Notes under the pieces: generated by a model
Seen by the model: the letters and a program-made list of their open reading frames with translations, nothing else
Told to the model about the DNA's origin: nothing
Databases searched by the model: none
Origin: JBOGFI01 sp050743365
GTDB taxonomy: Bacteria > Actinomycetota > Acidimicrobiia > IMCC26256 > JACDBD01
DNA: 12,669 nt
Direction: 5' to 3'
Assembly (NCBI GenBank): GCA_050743365.1
Contig: JBOGFI010000107.1
Location: 1 to 12,669 of the forward strand
Position numbers and translations under genes: made by a program
Part shown: one piece after another, positions 1 through 8,156 of the stretch
Numbering within the stretch: position 1 is the first letter of the stretch
Layout of the letters: every line of letters begins with the position of its first letter

Positions 1-201
1 CCAGATCATCGCCAGCGGCCACCAGTCGCGGCTCGCTTCCACAACATCGCCGTCGTCGACCGTCACCGACGCGCACACCCCGCGCAGCCGGTCGAGGAGC
101 GCGCCGTCGACCTCCACCCGCGCCGTCGCCAGCCGCGAGCCGACCAGCTCGGGCGCGGAGCTGAACGAGATCGGCGGCGTCGGCGCGCCGGTGTCCCGCA
201 C
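1..201 (-). CDS. FAD-linked oxidase, N-terminal fragment (possible alkyl-DHAP synthase-like), runs off left edge
   Basis: An open frame starts at GTG (201-199), immediately after the TAG stop of glpD (204-202) with no gap, and runs without a stop to base 1 (67 codons). The protein starts VRDTGAPTPPISFSSAPEL and has the stretch LLDRLRGVCASVTVDDGDVV, then ASRDWWPLAMIW. I recognise this D-x-x-x-x-(A/S)-RDWWPLA pattern, just before the FAD-binding (FAD_binding_4) domain, from actinobacterial FAD-linked oxidases annotated as alkyldihydroxyacetonephosphate synthase or glycolate/D-lactate oxidase-like. The FAD domain itself lies outside the window, so the substrate cannot be read. Stop-start abutment means translational coupling with glpD. 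In Mycobacterium tuberculosis, as I recall, glpD1 (Rv2249c) likewise lies near a flavoprotein gene (Rv2251). The start is the only GTG fitting this frame at the junction. Confidence is good for a real gene, moderate for the family. Confidence 0.72.
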   Translation of the reverse strand, partial: MRDTGAPTPPISFSSAPELVGSRLATARVEVDGALLDRLRGVCASVTVDDGDVVEASRDWWPLAMIW

Positions 202-1847
<1,646 letters not shown>

Positions 1848-1851
<4 letters not shown>

Positions 1852-1876
1852 ACGGGCACCCTACCCGTGGGTATGC
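1848..1876 (-). promoter_or_regulatory. Hairpin enclosing the glpD ribosome-binding site and start codon
   Basis: On the minus strand the bases before glpD read ACGGG (1868-1864), loop TAGGGTG (1863-1857), CCCGT (1856-1852), then the ATG (1851-1849). Five perfect base pairs put the Shine-Dalgarno AGGG in the loop. An outer pairing of GCAT (1876-1873) with ATGC (1851-1848), across a 4-base bulge, would place the start codon in the stem. This is seen directly as complementarity. A role in translational control of glpD, or as a DNA operator (TACCC-AC-GGGTA is also a half-site pair), is inference. Confidence 0.35.
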
Positions 1877-1923
1877 GAAGGGCGTCAGCCCGAAGATGAC
1901 GAGCATCGGGTTCACGGTGTCGT

Positions 1924-1929
1924 TAGAGT
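1924..1929 (+). promoter_or_regulatory. Candidate -10 element (TAGAGT) of the binding-protein gene
   Basis: TAGAGT fits the actinobacterial -10 pattern TANNNT and lies in the 153-base gap between glpD and the binding-protein gene, about 75 bases before the ATG. Its context TTAGAGTCCG is 9/10 identical to TTAGACTCCG upstream of livG on the other strand. No convincing -35 hexamer is visible 16-18 bases upstream. The rest of the leader (1930-2004) shows no riboswitch-like structure; it ends in a G-rich Shine-Dalgarno tract at 1991-1999. Confidence 0.3.
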
Positions 1930-2004
1930 CCGGGTCACAGTGTTCTCGGCAGGCCCGCGGGGCGTCAGGCCGGTCGAGCCGGGAACCGACGGGGGGGAGA
2001 CTCC

Positions 2005-3291
2005 ATGAAGACCACATGGTGGGTTCGGGTCTTCGCCGTCCTTGCCACGTTCGCGCTCGTGGCAGCGGCGTGCGGCGACAACGGAGACGACGACGAAGCC
2101 GAGGAGGATGAGGAAGAGGTCACGGTCGAGGCCGATCCGGCCACCGACCGGTTGGTCATCGGTCGGATCCTGCCCGAGACCGGGAGCCTCGCCTTCCTCG
2201 GCCCACCGATGATCGAGGGTGTCAACCTCGCACTCGAGGACATCAACGCCGCCGGTGGAGTCCTCGACCAGGACGTCGAGGTCATCGAGGCCGACGAGGG
2301 TGACGACGCCGCCCGCGTGAGCGAGTCGCTGGCCCGGGTGCTCGCGGAAGGCGCCAACACCGTCGTGGGCGCGGCCGGATCCGGTCAGACCCAGGAGATC
2401 ATCCAGACCCTCTCCGACGAGCAGATCCCGGAGTGCTCGCCGTCGAACACGTCGCCGGCCTTCAGCGAGCAAGAGAACGCCGACTTCTACTTCCGGACGG
2501 TCCCGCCCGACCAGGCGGTCGCGCCGGTGTTCGCCGACAAGATCCTCGCTGACGGTCGCACCAACGTGGCGCTGGTCGCCCGCCAGGACGACTACGGCCA
2601 GCTGCTGCTCGAGGAGACATCTGCGGCCCTCACCGACCGCGGCGCCACCATCGCGGCCGAGGTCACCTACGACCCCGACACGACGACCTTCGACTCCGAG
2701 ATCGAGGAGATCACCGCGGCCAGCCCGGACTCGGTCGTCGTGATCTCGTTCGCCGAGGGTGGTCCACTGGTCAAGGGGCTGATCGAGGCGGGACTCATGC
2801 CCGCGCAGCTCTACGGCGGTGACGGGGTGTTCAGCCCGACGTTCGGCGCCCTGGTCGACGAGAGCGACCCGGGGGTCGTCAGCGGCATGGTCCTGATCGG
2901 CGCCTCGGGTGGTCAGGAGTTCAACGACCGCCTCAACGCGTTGCTTCCCGACGACGAGAAGGGCAACCTGATCTATGGCGGCCAGTCGTACGACTGCGTC
3001 ATCGTGCTCGCACTGGCGGCGGAACAGGCCGGCTCGGTGGAGGGCCCGGCGCTCATGGACGCGGTCCTCGCCGTGACCAGCCCCGCCGGGACCGAATGCC
3101 CCACGTTCCAGGAGTGCAAGGCGCTCCTCGACCAGGGCCAGGCGATCCAGTACCGGGGCTCACTGGCCTCCGGTTTCCTGAACCTGGACGAGGTGGGTGA
3201 CCCGACGGCCGGTCGCTACTCGATCGCGGTCCTCGGCGACGCCACCCTCGAGGTCATCGGCGAGCAGGACGTCGTACTCGCCCAGCTCTAG
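2005..3291 (+). CDS. Branched-chain amino acid type ABC transporter substrate-binding lipoprotein
   Basis: This 428-residue lipoprotein captures the substrate outside the membrane and delivers it to the LivH/LivM permease. The N-terminus MKTTWWVRVF, a hydrophobic stretch and VAAAC give a type II signal peptide with lipidated C23. A strongly acidic linker (GDNGDDDEAEEDEEEV) follows, then a type I periplasmic-binding (Peripla_BP_6, LivJ-like) fold from about residue 45: LVIGRILPETGSLAFLGPP, EGVNLALEDINAAGGV, and the hinge/lobe-2 segment VALVARQDDYGQ. Extra cysteines (ECSPSN; YDCVIVL; ECPTFQECK) may form disulfides. The ATG is preceded by GGGGAGA at five bases. The gene is not in the permease operon: it stands alone and converges on livM. 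Ligand identity cannot be read; this family also binds amides, urea and aromatic acids, so leucine/isoleucine/valine is only the default guess. Confidence 0.93.
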   Translation: MKTTWWVRVFAVLATFALVAAACGDNGDDDEAEEDEEEVTVEADPATDRLVIGRILPETGSLAFLGPPMIEGVNLALEDINAAGGVLDQDVEVIEADEGDDAARVSESLARVLAEGANTVVGAAGSGQTQEIIQTLSDEQIPECSPSNTSPAFSEQENADFYFRTVPPDQAVAPVFADKILADGRTNVALVARQDDYGQLLLEETSAALTDRGATIAAEVTYDPDTTTFDSEIEEITAASPDSVVVISFAEGGPLVKGLIEAGLMPAQLYGGDGVFSPTFGALVDESDPGVVSGMVLIGASGGQEFNDRLNALLPDDEKGNLIYGGQSYDCVIVLALAAEQAGSVEGPALMDAVLAVTSPAGTECPTFQECKALLDQGQAIQYRGSLASGFLNLDEVGDPTAGRYSIAVLGDATLEVIGEQDVVLAQL

Positions 3292-3324
3292 GCCTGGTCA
3301 CACCTGCGACGACTCCTACGAACG

Positions 3325-3356
3325 GAGAGGGGCCCGGCCACCGCCGGGCCCCTCTC
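3325..3356. terminator. Bidirectional hairpin between converging binding-protein and livM genes
   Basis: A perfect 14-bp inverted repeat: GAGAGGGGCCCGGC (3325-3338), 4-base loop CACC, then GCCGGGCCCCTCTC (3343-3356). It lies 33 bases past the binding-protein stop and 6 bases past the livM stop on the other strand, so it can serve both transcripts. There is no T-run on either side, which is common for terminators in high-GC actinobacteria. Confidence 0.85.
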
Positions 3357-3362
3357 GCGCGA

Positions 3363-4352
3363 TCACGTCTCGAGCCGTATCTCGTTGCGGTTGCCGAAGA
3401 TCCCCTGCGGCCGGAACACGATCAGCATGGCGAGTGCCAGGCCCACCAGGATGAACGTGACCGCACCTACTGCCTCGGTGCCCTGGAGGAAGCCGGGCAG
3501 CCAACCCTCGCCGTCGGCCTGGCGGAGAAACGACTCGATGCCCGAGATCACGAACCAGAAGATGAACGTTCCCACGATCGGCCCCAGGCGGGTTGCGGCC
3601 CCGCCCAGGATCAGGATCGTGTAGGCGAAGAAGGTCACCGTCGACCGGTAGCTCTCGGCGTTGGCCGAGGACGCCCGGATGGCGAACATCACCCCGGCGA
3701 GGCCGCCGATCATCCCGCCGACGACGAGCGCCTGCATCTTGAACGCGACGACGTTCTTGCCCAGGCTGCGGGCGGCGTCCTCGTCCTCACGGATGGCGCG
3801 CAGCACCCGTCCCCAGGGGCTGCGGGTGAGCAGCACGACCAGGCCGGTGCACAGCAGCACCAGCGCCCAGGTGACCGTCATCACCCACAGACGGTTCTCG
3901 GAGAACTTGACCACCCCGATGCCGTAGCTGCCCCGGCTGATCGGGTTGATGTCGTAGAACGGCTCGGCGATCCCCTGGAGGCCGAACGCCCCGCCGGTGA
4001 GACCCTGGGCGGGCCGGGAGCGGACCACGAGACGGAGGATCTCGGCGACTGCGATCGTCGTGATGGCGAAGTAGTCGGCCCGGAGGCGCAGCGTGGGGAT
4101 CCCGAGCACCAGCGCGAGCGCCGCCGCCGCGAGCAGCCCGACCGGGATGCCCACCCACATCGACCATCCCCAGGTGGCGACGGTGACCGCGAGCCCGTAC
4201 GCGCCCACGAGCATGAAGCCCACCTGCCCCAGGTTCAGCAGGCCCGTGTAGCCGAAGTGCAGGTTGAGCCCGATGGCGAGCAGGGCGTAGATCGCCGCCT
4301 CCGGGCCGATGGCCGCCCGCAGGGCGTTGCCGAAGATGACGTCGAGGTCCAA
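3363..4352 (-). CDS. livM: ABC transporter permease LivM
   Basis: This 329-residue inner-membrane permease (BPD_transp_2) is the second half of the translocation pore with LivH. The hallmark segment LNLHFGYTGLLNLGQVGFM is at about 29-47, LRLRADYFAITTIAVAEILR at about 88-107, and GLTGGAFGLQGI follows. The cytoplasmic coupling loop GRVLRAIREDEDAARSLG (about 181-198) is where ATPases dock. Further helices follow and the protein ends VFRPQGIFGNRNEIRLET. Length is normal. The start is read as TTG at 4352, preceded by AGGGGCGG; no ATG or GTG lies close by in frame, and the hydrophobic core begins soon after. It begins 18 bases after the livH stop and is the last gene of livG-livF-livH-livM, ending at the shared terminator hairpin. 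Confidence 0.93.
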   Translation of the reverse strand: MDLDVIFGNALRAAIGPEAAIYALLAIGLNLHFGYTGLLNLGQVGFMLVGAYGLAVTVATWGWSMWVGIPVGLLAAAALALVLGIPTLRLRADYFAITTIAVAEILRLVVRSRPAQGLTGGAFGLQGIAEPFYDINPISRGSYGIGVVKFSENRLWVMTVTWALVLLCTGLVVLLTRSPWGRVLRAIREDEDAARSLGKNVVAFKMQALVVGGMIGGLAGVMFAIRASSANAESYRSTVTFFAYTILILGGAATRLGPIVGTFIFWFVISGIESFLRQADGEGWLPGFLQGTEAVGAVTFILVGLALAMLIVFRPQGIFGNRNEIRLET

Positions 4353-4370
4353 GTCGCCGCCCCTGTTCCC

Positions 4371-5690
4371 TCAACCGACCCGCTCGGCCCGACCCAGGAT
4401 CCCCTGGGGGCGCACGAGGAGCGCGAGTACGAGCGCGGCCAACGCGAACACGAGCTTGAGTGCCGACGGCGCCCAGATGGTGCTGATCTCGGTCACCAGC
4501 CCCACGATGATGCCGCCCACCATCGCGCCGTAGGCGGTACCGAGCCCGCCGAGGATGACCGCCGCGAACATCAGCAGGAGCATGCGCGTCCCCATCTGCC
4601 AGTCGACCGACTCGATGCTCCCGAGGAAGATTCCGCCGATCGCCGCCAGTGCCGCCCCCATGATCCAGACGGCGAGGATGACGCGCTGTACGTCGACGCC
4701 CGACGCCTCCGAGAGGTCCACGTTGTCGGCGACCGCCCGCATCGCCTTTCCCATACGGGTGCGCTGGAGCATCGTGGCCACCGCCACGAGGATCACGACC
4801 GACGCCGCCATGATCGTGAGGTCGCGCGGCGTGATCGACACCGGGCCCACGTCCCACTGCCGCTGGATCCGGTAGTCGAGGTACCCGCGTCGCGTACCCC
4901 CGAACCAGATGAGCAGCACGTGCCGGATGATCAGCGACAGCCCGATCGTGATCACGAACAGCTGGAACAGTCCCACCTGGCGGACCCGAAGGGAGCGCCA
5001 CACGCCCCGCTCGAGCGCGCCCCCGATCAGGCCGCAGATCGCCGCCGCCACTACGGCGGCGACGATGAGCTGCCAGCGCGGCCCTCGGGCGTTGAGGAAC
5101 CACGCAACGATCGCCCCGAGCGTCACCAGCTCGCCGTGGGCGAAGTTGATGAGCCCGGTCGTCCCGAAGATCAGCGACAAGCCGATCGACGCCATCGCGA
5201 TGATGAGCCCGAACTTCAGGCCGTTGGTCGAGCTCTGGGCCAGGCGCTCGGCGAGGTTGGGGCCGCGGCCGCCCTCCCGCTCGCCCAGCTCGAACAGCAC
5301 CGTGCTGAGGCGCCCGGGGAAGGCGTCGACCTCGAAGACCGTCCGGGTGGGATCGGTGAGCTCCACGCCGTCGGGCAGCGTGTCGGTGTCGATCGTGATC
5401 CGGTAGCGCCCCGGCTGCGCGACCGCGACCGTCCACGTTCCGCCGCGGCCGGTCTCGTCGCGCCCGACCTCCTCGCCGTCGAGGGTCTCGACGACGATCT
5501 CGACTCCGCGTACAGGCTCGCCCGCCTCGACCAGCCTCCCGGTGTATCCCTGCTGATCGGGCGGGGCCGAGGTCGGTGGGGGTCCACCGTCTCCGCCGGT
5601 GGCGGTGTCCGCACTCCCGACCTTCGGCCACAGGGCGACCAGCGCGAGCAGGAGCAGGGCCGAGCCGGCGCGCGACCGGAGGTCGGTCAT
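4371..5690 (-). CDS. livH: ABC transporter permease LivH with N-terminal exported beta-sandwich-like domain
   Basis: This 439-residue permease is about 145 residues longer than usual LivH. Residues 1-27 (MTDLRSRAGSALLLLALVAL...) look like a signal peptide or extra membrane helix. A Gly/Pro linker (30-47) follows. Residues about 48-137 (GYTGRLVEAGEPVRGVEIVV, then GTWTVAVAQPGRYRITID and VFEVDAFPGRLSTVLFELGE) have the G-x-V-x-(G/A)-G-x-P-V-x-G-V pattern of carboxypeptidase-regulatory/CnaB-like beta-sandwiches. The normal permease starts near 146: AQSSTNGLKFGLIIAMASIG, then the family signature FGTTGLINFAHGE (about 175-187), the cytoplasmic loop RTRMGKAMRAVADNVDLSEA, and the end VRPQGILGRAERVG. 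The ATG overlaps the livF stop as ATGA. The extension is in frame with no internal stop or Shine-Dalgarno, so it is a true fusion. I recall similar extensions in other actinobacterial LivH proteins. Its role is unknown; docking the binding protein is one possibility. Confidence 0.9.
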   Translation of the reverse strand: MTDLRSRAGSALLLLALVALWPKVGSADTATGGDGGPPPTSAPPDQQGYTGRLVEAGEPVRGVEIVVETLDGEEVGRDETGRGGTWTVAVAQPGRYRITIDTDTLPDGVELTDPTRTVFEVDAFPGRLSTVLFELGEREGGRGPNLAERLAQSSTNGLKFGLIIAMASIGLSLIFGTTGLINFAHGELVTLGAIVAWFLNARGPRWQLIVAAVVAAAICGLIGGALERGVWRSLRVRQVGLFQLFVITIGLSLIIRHVLLIWFGGTRRGYLDYRIQRQWDVGPVSITPRDLTIMAASVVILVAVATMLQRTRMGKAMRAVADNVDLSEASGVDVQRVILAVWIMGAALAAIGGIFLGSIESVDWQMGTRMLLLMFAAVILGGLGTAYGAMVGGIIVGLVTEISTIWAPSALKLVFALAALVLALLVRPQGILGRAERVG

Positions 5691-6421
5691 CCGGCTCGCG
5701 CGAGGGTGCCGAGGTACAGCTCGATCACCTTGGGATCGTTGAGCAGGGCGTCGCCGGCCCCACTGTGGGCGTCCCGACCCTGATCGAGCACGTAGCCCCG
5801 GTCGGCGATCTCGAGGCAGCGGCGGGCGTTCTGCTCGACCATCACGATCGACACCCCGGCGGCGTTGATCTCGCGCACTCGGGCGAAGACCTGGTCCTGG
5901 AATATGGGCGAGAGGCCGGCCGAGGGCTCGTCGAGGAAGAGCACCTGCGGGTCCATCATCAGTGCCCGCGCCATCGCGAGCATCTGGCGCTCCCCGCCCG
6001 ACAGCGAGCCCGCTCGCTGCTTGCGACGGTCGGCGATGCGCGGGAAGAGGGACTTGACGCTCGCGAACCGCTCGGCAAACGCCCGCGGCCGGCGGTAGGT
6101 GCCCAACTCGAGGTTCTCCTCCACGGTGAGGCTCGGGAACACGTTGGCGACCTGCGGGACGTACCCCACGCCTCGGGCGACGAGCTCGTGCGGCGTGGAG
6201 AACGTGATGTCGTCGCCTCGGAGCGCCACTGAGCCCGAACGCACCCGCAGGAGCCCGAACATCGCCTTCACCAAGGTCGACTTGCCGGCGCCGTTCGGAC
6301 CGATGACGCCGACGATCTCGCCCTCGCGGAGCTCGAGGCTGCACCCGGTGAGGATGTCGACGCCGGGCACGTAGCCGGCGACGAGCTCCTGGGCCGTGAG
6401 GAGTGGGGTGTGCTCGCTCAT
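5687..6421 (-). CDS. livF: ABC transporter ATP-binding protein LivF
   Basis: One of the two ATPases powering the importer, 244 residues, on the cytoplasmic face. Walker A GPNGAGKST is at 41-49, the Q-loop VPQ ends at Q90, signature LSGGE at 140-144, and Walker B LFLDEP at 161-166 with E165 as catalytic base. VMVEQN (about 193-198) has Gln in place of the switch His, typical of LivF proteins rather than a defect. The C-terminal part includes GYVLDQGRDAHSGAG and ends VIELYLGTLARAG, as in the family. The ATG at 6421 overlaps the livG stop as ATGA, and its own stop overlaps the livH start the same way, so livG, livF and livH are translationally coupled and should be made in fixed proportion. Confidence 0.95.
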   Translation of the reverse strand: MSEHTPLLTAQELVAGYVPGVDILTGCSLELREGEIVGVIGPNGAGKSTLVKAMFGLLRVRSGSVALRGDDITFSTPHELVARGVGYVPQVANVFPSLTVEENLELGTYRRPRAFAERFASVKSLFPRIADRRKQRAGSLSGGERQMLAMARALMMDPQVLFLDEPSAGLSPIFQDQVFARVREINAAGVSIVMVEQNARRCLEIADRGYVLDQGRDAHSGAGDALLNDPKVIELYLGTLARAG

Positions 6422-7275
6422 GTGTTCGCTCCGTGCCGGGCGCCGAGATAGGCGTCGATGACGGCCTGGTTCGTGCCGATCGTCGTCGGTGGGCCCTCGG
6501 CGATGACGGCCCCGATGTCCATGCACACGACCCAGTCGCTGATGCCCATCACCACGTCCATGTCGTGCTCGACGAAGAGGACGGTCATGCCCTGGTCACG
6601 CAGCTCCCGGACATGCTCGAGGATCGACGTCAGGAGCACCGGGTTCACGCCCGCGGTGGGCTCGTCGAGCAGCACCATGCTCGGCTCCACCATGAGCGCC
6701 CGCGCCATCTCCAGCAGCTTCCGCTGACCACCCGACAGGGTGCCGGCGTACTCGTCGCGCATCCCGCTCAAGCCGAACCGGTCGAGCAGCGCCAGCGCGT
6801 GCGCGCGTACGTCGCCCTCACGGCTCCGCCAACGGAAGCGGAACGGGCTCACCGCCAGCCGCTCGCCGCTCTGGCCGGGCGCGGCCAGCATCATGTTGTC
6901 GAGGACCGTCATCCTCGACAGCGCCTTCGTCAGCTGGAACGTGCGCACGAGCCCGCGACGCGCGATCCGGTAGGCGGGCATGCCGGTGAGCGGTCTGCCG
7001 TCGAAGCTCCAGCGGCCGCGATCGGGCCGATCAAAGCCGGTGAGCAGGTTGAACAGCGTGGTCTTGCCCGCCCCGTTGGGCCCGATGAGGGCGGTGATCG
7101 AGTTCCGCTGCACCTCGACATCGGCCACGTCCACCGCCACGAGGCCACCGAAGTTGCGGTGCAGCCCCCGCACGACGAGGGCGGGCTCGGGCTTGGGGAC
7201 ACCCGGATCGGGGGCGATGCCGTCGAGGGCGGCGGCGGCCAACTCGGCATCCGCACCGCGCACGGAGTCTCCCAC
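6418..7275 (-). CDS. livG: ABC transporter ATP-binding protein LivG
   Basis: The second ATPase of the importer, 285 residues, first gene of the operon. Walker A GPNGAGKTT is at 65-73, Q-loop RTFQ at 111-114, signature LSGGQ at 180-184, Walker B VLLDEPTAG at about 201-209 (E205 catalytic), and switch histidine H237 is in FVEHDMD. The segment between Walker A and signature (NMMLAAPGQSGERL...RFRWRSREGD) is the LivG-type insertion, and GVNP after Walker B is also typical. The start is a GTG at 7275 preceded by GAGGGGGAAGG. It gives about 30 residues of Ala/Pro-rich leader before the ATPase fold, slightly long for the family; a second GTG at codon 5 is possible but the Shine-Dalgarno favours the first. 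A candidate promoter lies just upstream. Confidence 0.94.
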   Translation of the reverse strand: MGDSVRGADAELAAAALDGIAPDPGVPKPEPALVVRGLHRNFGGLVAVDVADVEVQRNSITALIGPNGAGKTTLFNLLTGFDRPDRGRWSFDGRPLTGMPAYRIARRGLVRTFQLTKALSRMTVLDNMMLAAPGQSGERLAVSPFRFRWRSREGDVRAHALALLDRFGLSGMRDEYAGTLSGGQRKLLEMARALMVEPSMVLLDEPTAGVNPVLLTSILEHVRELRDQGMTVLFVEHDMDVVMGISDWVVCMDIGAVIAEGPPTTIGTNQAVIDAYLGARHGANT

Positions 7276-7302
7276 CGACCTTCCCCCTCGGTCCGGGCGC
7301 GG

Positions 7303-7331
7303 AGTCTAAGGGGAGACCTGTCCGGTTGGAA
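7303..7331 (-). promoter_or_regulatory. Candidate promoter of the livGFHM operon
   Basis: On the minus strand TTCCAA (7331-7326) and TAGACT (7308-7303) are separated by exactly 17 bases, about 28 bases before the livG GTG. TAGACT fits TANNNT; the -35 match to TTGACA is only partial. The -10 context TTAGACTCCG closely resembles TTAGAGTCCG upstream of the converging binding-protein gene, which would suit joint expression. The whole gap is only 65 bases, so the promoter must lie here or within the DUF554 gene. Confidence 0.45.
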
Positions 7332-7340
7332 CGGCGCCTG

Positions 7341-8105
7341 CTACCGCCCGAACATCGCCACCAGCACCGGCGCGAACACGATGCCGGGGAGGAACGACGC
7401 CACCCGCACCTCGGCCAGGTCGAGCAGGCGAAGCCCGATGCCGACGAGCAGCAGGCCGCCGACCGCGCTCATCTCGTCGACCATCCGGTCGGTGAGGACC
7501 CCCTCCACGAGCGCCGCCGACGCGGTGAGCCCGCCCTGGAAGACGGCGATCGTCACCACGCTGGCGGCGACGCCCCATCCCAGCGTGGTCGCGAACGCCA
7601 GCGCGGCGAAGCCGTCGAGGGCGCTCTTGGTGGCGAGCAGGTCGATGTCCCTGCCGAGGCCGTCCTGGATCGACCCCAGGATGGTGAGCGGTCCCACGCA
7701 GAAGACGAGCGAGGCGACGACGTAGCCCTCGACGAAGCGCGAGCGGCCGCCGGTGCCGCGGTCTCCGTGGCTGTCGTCAGGCGCGGGTTCGTCGGCGACG
7801 TGCTCGGGCACGTCGGTGTCGACGCGCCGGCCCAGGCGCGCCTCGATCCGCCGGCCGGCGCTCGCGAGTCGGTCCTCTACCCGCGCCAGCTCGCCCACGA
7901 GGCCGCCGAGCAGCAGCGCCCCGAGCAGGAGCAGCGCGTTGCGGGTCAGCAGCGCCTCGCGGACGCCCAGGAAGATCGTGAACACGCCGAGCCCCTGCAT
8001 CACCGTGACGCGTACCCGGTCGGGCAGCCGGCTTCCGACCATGACGCCTGCCGCGGTGCCCGCGAGCACGGCCGCGATGTTCAGCAGGGTTCCTGCGCCG
8101 CGCAC
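7341..8105 (-). CDS. DUF554 / YqgA-like membrane protein
   Basis: A 254-residue integral membrane protein of the DUF554 family (E. coli YqgA, B. subtilis YdfK); no reaction is established for the family, and a transporter role is only supposed. Family features in order: GTLLNIAAVLAGTAAGVMVG at the N-terminus (5-24), VMQGLGVFTIFLGVREAL, LLLGALLLGGLVGELARVEDRL, a charged hydrophilic loop (about residues 85-123), FVEGYVVASLVFCVGPLTIL, LLATKSALDGFAALAFATTL, and LTDRMVDEMSAVGGLLLVGI near the end. Length is normal. The start is GTG at 8105 (GTG CGC GGC GCA); an ATG at 8115 is in another frame, and I see no strong Shine-Dalgarno. It follows the same strand as livG but is separated from it by a candidate promoter, so it is probably a separate unit. 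It is divergent from the EamA gene. Confidence 0.9.
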   Translation of the reverse strand: MRGAGTLLNIAAVLAGTAAGVMVGSRLPDRVRVTVMQGLGVFTIFLGVREALLTRNALLLLGALLLGGLVGELARVEDRLASAGRRIEARLGRRVDTDVPEHVADEPAPDDSHGDRGTGGRSRFVEGYVVASLVFCVGPLTILGSIQDGLGRDIDLLATKSALDGFAALAFATTLGWGVAASVVTIAVFQGGLTASAALVEGVLTDRMVDEMSAVGGLLLVGIGLRLLDLAEVRVASFLPGIVFAPVLVAMFGR

Positions 8106-8110
8106 GGACG

Positions 8111-8130
8111 CGCATGGTACGGGCCATGCG
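8111..8130. promoter_or_regulatory. Perfect inverted repeat in the divergent DUF554/EamA intergenic region
   Basis: CGCATGG (8111-8117) and CCATGCG (8124-8130) are perfect complements around the 6-base spacer TACGGG. The site sits in the roughly 50 bases between the two divergent starts and would cover both promoters. The geometry (7-bp arms, 20 bp overall) fits a dimeric repressor operator. No regulator gene is next to it. It could also be chance, since it is short and GC-rich. Confidence 0.35.
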
Positions 8131-8156
8131 AGACTCGCGGCATCTCGCGTTCACGA

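Noticed and set aside
1889..1910. Inverted repeat CCCGA ... TCGGG in the glpD/binding-protein gap
   Set aside because: Only 5-base arms with a 12-base loop; chance level for this composition.
3787..5631. Minus-strand open frame (614 codons) across livH and livM in a different frame
   Set aside because: An Arg/Gly/Ala/His-rich shadow frame without domains, running through the true livH stop and livM start.
4257..5783. Plus-strand open frame (508 codons) antisense to livH and livM
   Set aside because: The translation is rich in Asp, Arg, His, Glu and Pro without any fold signature; the opposite strand encodes clear permeases with ATGA coupling.
5691..6344. Upstream in-frame extension of livH (to a 657-residue protein)
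   Set aside because: It overlaps livF completely and reads as Arg-rich nonsense. The ATG at 5690, overlapping the livF stop and followed by a signal-like segment, is the natural start.
7326..8156. Upstream in-frame extension of the EamA exporter (to 587 residues)
   Set aside because: It lies antisense to the DUF554 gene, whose product has family motifs throughout; the extension is a low-complexity Glu/Arg/Gln/His shadow.
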